Positions 5,799 through 12,680 of a stretch of 13,960 nt of DNA are shown here, in pieces (the first letter of the stretch is position 1; each line of letters starts with the position of its first letter). The notes below the pieces were generated by a model. It searched no databases and was not told the DNA's origin. It was given only the letters and a program-made list of their open reading frames with translations. Location of the stretch: the NCBI GenBank assembly GCA_902775835.1, contig CACYNZ010000187.1, forward strand, positions 1 to 13,960, in the 5' to 3' direction. The position numbers were made by a program, and so were the translations under genes. The stretch is from an uncultured Eubacteriales bacterium (GTDB lineage: Bacteria > Bacillota_A > Clostridia > Christensenellales > Aristaeellaceae).

Positions 5799-6638
5799 TT
5801 ATTCTTCATACTCGAAGGGAAAATCCAGATCAAAGGCATCCACAAGACGTTCAAAGATCATGGGCTCATCTGCTCCCGCGTCCGTGTCAAGAAGCATCTC
5901 GCCCTCCTCAAAGCGGACAGAAAAGCTTCTGCCTTCCTCCAGGGTCAGGATTCCATTCCGTATATGCCCGGCAGATGTGCGCTCATCGTCAATCCAGGTG
6001 ATTTCGTTTTCCCCGTTCATCAGGACCATGATGCGGGCCCTCGCTTCCCCGTCCGGCATATCCGGTCCGAAGAGCACCCACACTTCCGGAGAGTCTCCGG
6101 TAAAATGCGCAGATGTGAGAGGCGCGTCCTTTTCAAAAACCGCCATGGTGCCCGTCTCATCCAAGGGAAGCTGCAGTGCTCCGTCCGCCTCCGCCGTCAA
6201 AAGCACCGTTTCCTGATGCACTTCGAGCTGAATCCCTTCCTGGTGCTCTGTCCATTTCAGCGGCATGCTTTCCCCGGTCTGCAGATCACGCAGCCGGCCC
6301 TCGCCGCCGGGACAGAGCAGCAGTTCCGCGTTGCTCATGCCCAGGTCCGCGGGACGCACGGTCATGCCCCCGTACAGAACCCGGGTGCACCGGTAAGCCT
6401 GCGCCTCCATGCGTTCCATGAGCAGACGCAGACCGCCCCGGACAGCTTCCAGACTGTGCCCGTCCTGACGGACCAGCGTCCACACGAGAAGGGCTTCCGT
6501 GCCAAGGGATTCCATATCATAGCGCGCGTGCTCCGTCTCAAGGATCCGTCCCTGATATACCTGCGTTTCCGCATGCCCGGCGCTCACGAGCAGGACCGCC
6601 AGAAGTGCGGCTCCTATCATGCTCAAGATGTTTCGCAT
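5799..6638 (-). CDS. Exported protein of unknown function, last gene of the operon
   Basis: I do not recognise a family. The 279-residue product has a clear signal peptide: basic start, hydrophobic core from about residue 5 to 20, and an AGHA cleavage site, leaving ETQVYQG as the likely mature N-terminus. The mature part is acidic, ends in FPFEYEE, and reads mostly as alternating beta-type segments. It has two cysteines (C84, C109) that could form a disulfide outside the cell. Start choice is open: a GTG at 6647 would overlap the previous gene as GTGA but has GGGAG only 2 nt away, while the ATG at 6638 has GGGAG 11 nt upstream. I favour the ATG weakly. It follows the other exported protein directly, and the pair may act together at the cell surface. 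Confidence 0.8.
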   Translation of the reverse strand: MRNILSMIGAALLAVLLVSAGHAETQVYQGRILETEHARYDMESLGTEALLVWTLVRQDGHSLEAVRGGLRLLMERMEAQAYRCTRVLYGGMTVRPADLGMSNAELLLCPGGEGRLRDLQTGESMPLKWTEHQEGIQLEVHQETVLLTAEADGALQLPLDETGTMAVFEKDAPLTSAHFTGDSPEVWVLFGPDMPDGEARARIMVLMNGENEITWIDDERTSAGHIRNGILTLEEGRSFSVRFEEGEMLLDTDAGADEPMIFERLVDAFDLDFPFEYEE

Positions 6639-6643
6639 ACCCT

Positions 6644-7270
6644 TCACTGCTCCCGCACAAAATGAATCACCATATAGTCCATATCCCGTGTCAGCGTTCC
6701 ATCCGCACGCAGATGCAGTGACTGATCGGTTTCAGCGGAATATCCCGAAAGAATCAGGGAACCGCTTTCAAACCGGCACACCCAGTCCACCGGCTTGTCC
6801 ATGCCGCTTCCCTGCAGATGTACCACCTGCTCGGCAATCTCCATGGTATATGGGCCCACCTGGCCGTCCATGCTGATCCGGATTCCGCTCACCAGGGCGT
6901 AGTCCGCCCGCCAGCGGCCGAGAAAATCCTCCATGGATTCCGCCTGCACAATTCCGGGCAGGTCATACAAATCCCGGGTCAGCGCCCATACATGCCCTAT
7001 CTGATCCATGAGCATCAGGAACTGTCCGGACATGGCCGCCGTATATGTCGTTTCCCCGCAAGACAGCGACAGGTTCTGCTCCCCTTCCGTCCAGTCGACC
7101 GTCTGCTCCGTGCCGGAAAAGCTCAGGCTTCCGGTTCCGTCATCGCGCAGCGCGAGCGTCACGCTTTCGCCGGTCACCGTGTTCCATACACCCGTATACT
7201 CTTCCGCCGAAGCGCAGGCACATATCAGGAGCAGGCAGGCCATGAGCAGGGTCAGGACAGGCTTACGCAT
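6644..7270 (-). CDS. Exported two-module beta-rich (lipocalin-like) protein of unknown function
   Basis: The 208-residue product starts with a signal peptide (MRKPV, then a hydrophobic run) and a likely signal peptidase I site at CASA before EEYTGVW. An ICAC tetrapeptide just before it could be read as a poor lipobox, so lipid anchoring is possible but less likely. The mature protein seems to hold two related modules. The first runs from GVWNT (about 27) to WALTRD (100), with DDGTGSLSFSG in the centre. The second runs from GRWRAD (about 118) to the end, with RADGTLTRD. The G-x-W opening and DGT turn resemble small secreted lipocalin-like proteins of Clostridia; this is a fold impression, not a function. 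The start overlaps the rpe stop by 8 bases and has a G-rich site (GGGGGGAT) upstream. Confidence 0.85.
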   Translation of the reverse strand: MRKPVLTLLMACLLLICACASAEEYTGVWNTVTGESVTLALRDDGTGSLSFSGTEQTVDWTEGEQNLSLSCGETTYTAAMSGQFLMLMDQIGHVWALTRDLYDLPGIVQAESMEDFLGRWRADYALVSGIRISMDGQVGPYTMEIAEQVVHLQGSGMDKPVDWVCRFESGSLILSGYSAETDQSLHLRADGTLTRDMDYMVIHFVREQ

Positions 7271-7919
7271 CCAGATCCCCCCGTCCCACCGCATGCATTT
7301 CTGCAAGGTCCTGCTTCAGGTTTCTGGAGGTAAACACGGTAGTGCCCATAACGGCTATATCCAGCCCGGCTTCCGCCAGCGCACGGATATTGGAGCGGTT
7401 GATGCCTCCGTCCGCCTCAATCAGACCGCGGTATCCGAGTTCGCGCAGCTTCCGGATCTTGTCCAGCATATCCCACCGGAGCGGCTGTCCGCCGAATCCC
7501 GGTTCCACGGTCATCACCAGAATCATATCCGTGATGCCGAAGAACGGCACCGCCTTTTCAGCGGGCGTATCCGGCTTCAGGGAAAGCCCGGTGCGCACGT
7601 GCATCCCATGAATGGCACGCAGAATCGCTTCCACATCCCCCGGGATTTCCTCATGAATGGTGATTCCCCACGCACTTTTGGCAAAGCGTTCAATATACTT
7701 CTCCGGTTCATCCAGCATCAGATGAATGTCCAGCGGAAGATCCGGAAAAGCAGCATGCAGCGCACCCGCCAGGTCGGGACCGAAAGACATATTGGGGACG
7801 AAATGTCCGTCCATGATGTCCACATGCAGCAGATCACAGCCGGCTTCAAGAACACGCTCAACTTCTTCTCCCAGCCGCATCTGATCGGCGGCCAGAATGG
7901 ATGGTGCAATCTTAATCAT
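7263..7919 (-). CDS. rpe: Ribulose-phosphate 3-epimerase
   Basis: This enzyme interconverts D-ribulose 5-phosphate and D-xylulose 5-phosphate in the pentose phosphate pathway. The 218-residue length is typical of this TIM-barrel metalloenzyme. Visible signatures are APSILAAD (5-12), HVDIMDGHFVPN (32-43) with metal ligands H32 and D34, DIHLM with H66, VEPGFGGQ (138-145), EADGGI with D170, and the phosphate-binding GTTVF (192-196). The frame is open well upstream, but the ATG at 7919 is chosen because GGAAGGA lies about 7 nt before it and the product then begins with the family N-terminus. It overlaps the rsgA stop by 8 bases, indicating translational coupling, and occupies the rpe place in the conserved rlmN-prpC-prkC-rsgA-rpe order. 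Confidence 0.96.
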   Translation of the reverse strand: MIKIAPSILAADQMRLGEEVERVLEAGCDLLHVDIMDGHFVPNMSFGPDLAGALHAAFPDLPLDIHLMLDEPEKYIERFAKSAWGITIHEEIPGDVEAILRAIHGMHVRTGLSLKPDTPAEKAVPFFGITDMILVMTVEPGFGGQPLRWDMLDKIRKLRELGYRGLIEADGGINRSNIRALAEAGLDIAVMGTTVFTSRNLKQDLAEMHAVGRGDLDA

Positions 7920-8808
7920 AACGATCCTTCCATGTTTGCCGGACCTGACTGAGCAGGATCCGGTAACGGTCCAGCCGCTCCTGACTGATCTCTCCTGACG
8001 CCGCGGCCTGAGTGACTCTGCATCCCGGTTCCCGGTCGTGCAGACACGGGGTGAACCGGCACTGTCCTTCATAGGGATCAAACTCCGGAATCATTTCGCG
8101 CAGAAGCACAGGGTCCATGACCTCTTCCATCTCCAGAAGCGAAAATCCGGCTGTATCCAGAACCTGTATGTTTCCCCTGGTGAAGAGTTCGACATGCCGT
8201 GTGGTATTCCTTCCCCGGAGAATCCTCTCCGAGATGGCACCGGTTTCCTGCCCCAGGTCCAGCAGTGCGTTGAGCAGGGTGGATTTACCCACCCCCGACT
8301 GGCCCGCCAGACAGGAAACCTCATGCTCCATGAGGCTCCGGACCTGCTCGAGGCCCTCGCCGGTCACGGAGCTGACACCAACAATCTCACATCCTGCGCC
8401 AGAGTACTGCCTTTCCATTTCCTGGATCAGGCCGCGGTCCAGGTCCTGCTTGCTCACCACCAGGGTCCGCTTCATGTTCTGCTGACAGGCGCGCGCCATA
8501 AGCCGGTCCACCAGAAGCAGATCCGGCGCGGGCTCCGGCGCGATCACTACCATCATCCGGGAAATATTGCTCACCGGCGGCCGGACAAACACGTTTTCCC
8601 TGGGCAGGATTTCCTCGAGCCAGCCGTCGGTGTCCTCCTCGCCGGGCATGAACCTTACGCGGTCACCCACCAGCGGGGTCAGGCCCTGCTTTCTGAACTT
8701 CTTTTTGGCCCTTACCGTGTACAGCTGCCCGTTTTCATCCTTCACGCTGTAAAAGCTGCCGATTCCACGTACGATGACACCCTGCCCGATCCGGCTTTCT
8801 TCCGTCAT
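7912..8808 (-). CDS. rsgA: Ribosome small-subunit-dependent GTPase A
   Basis: RsgA is a circularly permuted GTPase that checks late 30S subunit maturation and releases assembly factors. The 298-residue protein has an N-terminal OB-fold (about 1-75) and the permuted G motifs: G4 as SKQD (119-122, in place of NKxD), then G1 GQSGVGKST (169-177), the G2 region RGRNTTRH (198-205) and G3 DTAG (218-221). A C-terminal zinc domain has C250, C255, H257 and C263. The start ATG overlaps the prkC stop (ATGA) and has AGGAGG 10 nt upstream. In Bacillus RsgA is a phosphorylation target of PrkC, which makes this adjacency functionally meaningful; that link is from known biology, not from this sequence. Confidence 0.97.
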   Translation of the reverse strand: MTEESRIGQGVIVRGIGSFYSVKDENGQLYTVRAKKKFRKQGLTPLVGDRVRFMPGEEDTDGWLEEILPRENVFVRPPVSNISRMMVVIAPEPAPDLLLVDRLMARACQQNMKRTLVVSKQDLDRGLIQEMERQYSGAGCEIVGVSSVTGEGLEQVRSLMEHEVSCLAGQSGVGKSTLLNALLDLGQETGAISERILRGRNTTRHVELFTRGNIQVLDTAGFSLLEMEEVMDPVLLREMIPEFDPYEGQCRFTPCLHDREPGCRVTQAAASGEISQERLDRYRILLSQVRQTWKDRYD

Positions 8809-10736
8809 CTGAGTGTAACCTCCTGCTGATAGGCATAACGGTCATTGCAGTAGACACGGTATATGTATGTGCCGCTGTCCTGAGCCATGATGGTCACCGT
8901 GGGATGCCGTGTGGCGTCCGCAGGATATTCGGCCTGGAACACGGTGATTTCGTTGCCCCCCGTCACCAGGGTCACCCGCACGCTGGTCAGACTGGTGGAC
9001 TCCGGAATATCCAGCGTCACATCCGTCGAATGCGTCATGACAGGCACCTGATAGACACTGAGCGAGATCTGGGTTCCCTTGATCACCTGCATGCCCGGCT
9101 GAATGGACTGGGAAGCCACCACGTCATGCAGATCCACATCCTCGCTGGCTATGAATTCCATGCTCGGCGACAGCGTGAGCCCGGCATCCCGGATCAGTTC
9201 CTGTGCCGCGGAAAGCTTCTCGCCTTCCACTGCCGGCACCACGGAAAGACCGCCGGACACCGTCACCTGCACCAGATCCCCTGCCTGACAGTCGCTTCCG
9301 CCTGCCGGCGCCTGGGAGATAATGAATCCCTCCTGAACATCTGCGGACACCACGTACTCCGTGCCCATCAGGGTCAGACCCACATCACGCAGCATGGCCG
9401 CCGCATCGTTGACGGTATAGCCCACCACTGACGGCACTTTCAGACTGTCCGGACCGATGGACACCGCAAGGATCACGGTATCGCCCTTGGAGAGCCTGGC
9501 CGGATAGTCCGGCGCCTGCATGACCACCGTGCCGACAGGATAGGAATTATGATGCACCTCACGGATCTGGGTTTTCAGTCCCAGACGCTCCGCCTGCCGC
9601 TGCGCCGTGGCCACATCCTGGTTCAGGAAAGCCGGCACTTCCACGGTGCGCATGAGGTCGTCATAGATCTGCAGACCCACATAGCACAGCGCTCCCACCA
9701 CCGCCAGAATTCCCGCGATCATCAGGGCGGAGCGCAGAATCTGCTTTTTCCGCTCACGCGCCTGAGCCGCCACGGTAGGACCCGTATGCGCCGCAACGCG
9801 TCCGGTATCCGTCCGGTTCGCCACAGGCGCCGGGATGGAGCCGGCCGTTTCCAGGGGCTGCAGCGGAAGACTGGTGGTTCGGCCCTCCAGGGCAAACCGG
9901 AGATCCAGAGCCATATCCTTGGCCGACTGGTAGCGGTACTTGGGATTCTTGCTCATGGCCTTCATGCACACGGCCGCAATGGATGCCGGCACATCCGGCA
10001 CAATGCTCTCAATAGGCGCGGGCCTTGTATGGATATGCTGCATGGCCACAGCCACATGGTTTTCACCGGTAAAAGGCACATTGCCCGTCAGCATCTCATA
10101 GAGCACCACACCGACGGAGTAAATGTCGCTGCGCTCATCCGCCGGCTGGCCGGACGCCTGTTCCGGGCTGAAGTAGTGCACGGAACCCATGACAATGTCG
10201 CCCCGGGTGATCGTATTGGAATTGGCGATGCGGGCAATGCCGAAATCCGCCACCTTGATGTGGCCGTCGGAATTGACCAGAATGTTCTGCGGCTTGATAT
10301 CCCGGTGAATAATCCCGTTTTCATGCGCGTGCTGAAGGGCTGACAGAATGCGGATCGTGATCTGCGCGGCCGTCACAGGCTGAATTCGCTTGCGCTCCGT
10401 GATCACTTCCTTGAGCGTCTTGCCCTGCACATACTCCATCACCAGATAGCGGTTCTCATGGTCCATGCCCACGTCCAGAAGATTCACAATATTGTGGTGA
10501 ATCATCTTGGAGGCGGCCTCTGCCTCGCGCTGGAACCGGTTGACATAGTCCGCGTCCTGGGCCAGGTCCGGCCGCAGCACCTTCACGGCCACGCTGTGCC
10601 CGGTACGCATGTCATAGGCACGGTACACATAGGCCATGCCGCCCCGTCCGATCAGCTCAAGCAGCTGATACCGGTCAGCCAGAATATGATTGCCGCTCTG
10701 AAGATTGATGGGTTCCCGGTCTTTCGCGACAGTCAT
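8805..10736 (-). CDS. prkC: PASTA-domain serine/threonine protein kinase (PrkC/Stk type)
   Basis: This is a membrane receptor kinase that senses cell-wall fragments or lipid II through outside PASTA domains and phosphorylates cell-division, wall and translation proteins. The 643-residue protein has an N-terminal kinase domain with glycine loop GRGGMAYVY (30-38), catalytic K52, HRDIKPQN (144-151) with D146, DFG (164-166), an activation loop with T175 and T177, and SPEQ in place of APE (190-193). A basic juxtamembrane stretch (RERKKQ) leads to one membrane helix (about 335-356). Three PASTA repeats follow (about 363-428, 430-496, 497-563), then a beta-rich C-terminal domain (564-643), an arrangement close to Bacillus PrkC. 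The start overlaps the phosphatase stop as ATGA, with GGGGAGG 7 nt upstream. Kinase and phosphatase are thus coupled. Confidence 0.97.
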   Translation of the reverse strand: MTVAKDREPINLQSGNHILADRYQLLELIGRGGMAYVYRAYDMRTGHSVAVKVLRPDLAQDADYVNRFQREAEAASKMIHHNIVNLLDVGMDHENRYLVMEYVQGKTLKEVITERKRIQPVTAAQITIRILSALQHAHENGIIHRDIKPQNILVNSDGHIKVADFGIARIANSNTITRGDIVMGSVHYFSPEQASGQPADERSDIYSVGVVLYEMLTGNVPFTGENHVAVAMQHIHTRPAPIESIVPDVPASIAAVCMKAMSKNPKYRYQSAKDMALDLRFALEGRTTSLPLQPLETAGSIPAPVANRTDTGRVAAHTGPTVAAQARERKKQILRSALMIAGILAVVGALCYVGLQIYDDLMRTVEVPAFLNQDVATAQRQAERLGLKTQIREVHHNSYPVGTVVMQAPDYPARLSKGDTVILAVSIGPDSLKVPSVVGYTVNDAAAMLRDVGLTLMGTEYVVSADVQEGFIISQAPAGGSDCQAGDLVQVTVSGGLSVVPAVEGEKLSAAQELIRDAGLTLSPSMEFIASEDVDLHDVVASQSIQPGMQVIKGTQISLSVYQVPVMTHSTDVTLDIPESTSLTSVRVTLVTGGNEITVFQAEYPADATRHPTVTIMAQDSGTYIYRVYCNDRYAYQQEVTLR

Positions 10737-11614
10737 ACACCGGCCTCCCCGTCACGTATAAGCACCAGGGAGATATTATCCCCGCCGCCTCCCTCCAGGG
10801 CGAGCTGCATCAGGCGGTCCGCTGCCTGTTCCATGTCCGTATCCTCGAGAACGCTCTTTATGGTCTCTTCATCCACCAGCCCGTGAAGTCCGTCGGAGCA
10901 GATCAGCCAGACATCCCCCTCCCGGCGTTCCAGTTCATCACTGTCCACCTGGATGATCCGGTCCGTGCCCACGGCACGGGTGATCACATTGCGCATGGGG
11001 TGCGTCCGCATCTGCTCGCGGGTGATAATCCCCGCCTTGACCATTTCCATGACCATGGAATGATCCTCCGTCACCTGCTCCAGCTTTCCGTCCCTTAACA
11101 GATAGCAGCGGCTGTCCCCCACATGGGCCAGATACGCCGTCTCGGAGCCGAACCAGAGAAGCGTCAGGGTGGTCCCCATGCCGCTGAGGTTCTCATCTTC
11201 CTCCGAGCGCAGATTCACGCGCCGGTTCACAATTCTCACGGCATTGACCAGCATTTCCTTCTCCGGCGTCCGGGTCTTCAGCAGTTCTGTCACACCGTCC
11301 CGGCAGGAAGCCGATGCCTCCTCGCCGCCCCGGTGTCCACCCATTCCGTCAGCAACACCGTACAGGGGCGGCGCAAAAATCACAGCATCCTGATTGGATG
11401 TGCGCACCCGTCCCACGTCTGTTCTGCTGACAGCAGTCAATGCTCTGCCTTCTGTCACGGAGACCATCTCCTTCTTATCTTCCGCCTCTGTTTCCCGTTT
11501 CTGCTCCGGCAGGTCTGCCGTGCGCACCGGGTCTGCCTTCTGTTCCTTGATGGCATCGAAGGAATGCATCCTGTCAGCCACGGAACGGCGGATGTAAAAA
11601 TAATGCTGCTTCAA
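10733..11614 (-). CDS. prpC: PP2C-family protein phosphatase, partner of the PASTA kinase
   Basis: PrpC/Stp is a Mn-dependent phosphatase that removes phosphate from kinase substrates and from PrkC itself. PP2C motifs, numbered from the chosen start, are SRTDVGRVRTSNQD with D76, ADGMGG with D89, GMGTTLT, HVGDSR, CSDG with D241 and GGGGDN with D279; these Asp residues bind the metal pair. The preferred start is TTG at 11614, with GAGGAG 6 nt upstream and 19 nt after the rlmN stop. It gives 293 residues with a charged 50-residue N-terminal extension. A GTG at 11458, with AAGGAG 9 nt upstream, would start directly at the PP2C fold and give about 241 residues, closer to family length. An ATG at 11659 has no ribosome site. 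The extension region has the same G/C-rich third positions as the genes, so it looks coding. Confidence 0.95.
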   Translation of the reverse strand: MKQHYFYIRRSVADRMHSFDAIKEQKADPVRTADLPEQKRETEAEDKKEMVSVTEGRALTAVSRTDVGRVRTSNQDAVIFAPPLYGVADGMGGHRGGEEASASCRDGVTELLKTRTPEKEMLVNAVRIVNRRVNLRSEEDENLSGMGTTLTLLWFGSETAYLAHVGDSRCYLLRDGKLEQVTEDHSMVMEMVKAGIITREQMRTHPMRNVITRAVGTDRIIQVDSDELERREGDVWLICSDGLHGLVDEETIKSVLEDTDMEQAADRLMQLALEGGGGDNISLVLIRDGEAGV

Positions 11615-11633
11615 ACGCTTCTCCTCAGTGCAA

Positions 11634-12680
11634 TCAAATGTCCTGTGTGTCCCCGGCATGCAGGACGCTGCGCCGCAGCTGCCCGCAGGCTCCGGCTATA
11701 TCGTCGCCCATTTCCCGGCGCCGGGTCGCAGAGATATGCTCTTTCTCCAGCACATCCAGGAAGGTGCGCACCTGCTGTTCCGTAACGCCCTTCAGCGGCT
11801 TTCCGGGGACTGTATTGAGCGGAATGAGATTTACATGACACTGCCATCCGCGCAGGCGCGAGGCCAGTTCCCTGGCATGCTCGGGCGACGCATTCACCCC
11901 GTCCACAAGCGCATACTCAAGAATCACCCGCCGTCCTGTCCGGGACAGATAATACCGGCAGGCGTCCAGCACCTGGTCCATGGAATAGGCATGCGCCACC
12001 GGCATGAGTTTTCTGCGGATTTCGTCATTGGGTGCATGCAGCGAAAGCGACAGGGTAACCGGAAGGTCTTCCTCCGCAAACCGGCGCATGTTCTCCACAA
12101 GGCCGCAGGTGGACAGGGACACGTTCCTCAGTCCGATGTTCACCCCGTCCTCCTCCCGCAGAAGACGCAGGAAATGCACCACTTCATCATAGTTGTCCAG
12201 CGGTTCCCCGCTGCCCATCAGCACCACGTTATGCACCCGGCCTTTTTCTCCCAGATACCGGTTGGCCATGAGAATCTCACCGAGCATTTCCCCGGCTGTC
12301 AGATTCCGGACGCAGCCCTCCATGGTACTGGCGCAGAAGGCACAGCCCATGCGGCACCCCACCTGGGTGGACACACACAGGGTATACCCGTGGTGATAGT
12401 GCATCAGCACGCCTTCCACGCAGTTGCCGTCACGCATGGAAAAGAGAAACTTCACCGTATCATCCATGCGGCTCTGTACGGAGGTCTGAATGCTCACCGG
12501 CTGGGCCACTGCTTCCCGGGAAAGCATTTCCCGCATGGCCTGCGGCAGATTCTTCATTTCCTCAAAGTCCGCGCCCCGGTGAATCCAGCCGAAAATCTGA
12601 TCGCCCCGGAAAGCCGGAATCCCTTTGCTTTTGCAGTATTCCCGCAGCTGATTCCGGGTCATGGAGGTCAATTCCGTCAT
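11634..12680 (-). CDS. rlmN: 23S rRNA (A2503-C2) / tRNA (A37-C2) methyltransferase RlmN
   Basis: This radical-SAM enzyme methylates C2 of A2503 in 23S rRNA and of A37 in some tRNAs, tuning the peptidyl transferase centre. The 348-residue protein has an N-terminal helical domain, the 4Fe-4S cluster motif with C109, C113 and C116 (CRMGCAFC), the GSGEPL SAM segment (156-161), SLSLHAPND (211-219), and the C-terminal GDDIAGACGQLR, where C332 is the expected methyl-carrying cysteine. Length is normal. Its ATG overlaps the rsmB stop by four bases (ATGA), with GGAGG 8 nt upstream. The position between rsmB and prpC is the conserved Bacillota order. RlmN rather than the resistance enzyme Cfr is indicated by this synteny. 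Confidence 0.97.
   Translation of the reverse strand: MTELTSMTRNQLREYCKSKGIPAFRGDQIFGWIHRGADFEEMKNLPQAMREMLSREAVAQPVSIQTSVQSRMDDTVKFLFSMRDGNCVEGVLMHYHHGYTLCVSTQVGCRMGCAFCASTMEGCVRNLTAGEMLGEILMANRYLGEKGRVHNVVLMGSGEPLDNYDEVVHFLRLLREEDGVNIGLRNVSLSTCGLVENMRRFAEEDLPVTLSLSLHAPNDEIRRKLMPVAHAYSMDQVLDACRYYLSRTGRRVILEYALVDGVNASPEHARELASRLRGWQCHVNLIPLNTVPGKPLKGVTEQQVRTFLDVLEKEHISATRRREMGDDIAGACGQLRRSVLHAGDTQDI

Noticed and set aside
5691..6665. Plus-strand open frame of 324 codons opposite the last exported protein
   Set aside because: It runs through the regulator promoter and the operon terminator and has no family features; the minus-strand gene has a signal peptide and fits the operon.
6644..7270. 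Lipoprotein signal in the first exported protein
   Set aside because: The ICAC tetrapeptide is a poor lipobox and a good signal peptidase I site (ASA before EE) lies just after; lipid anchoring is not excluded but not supported.
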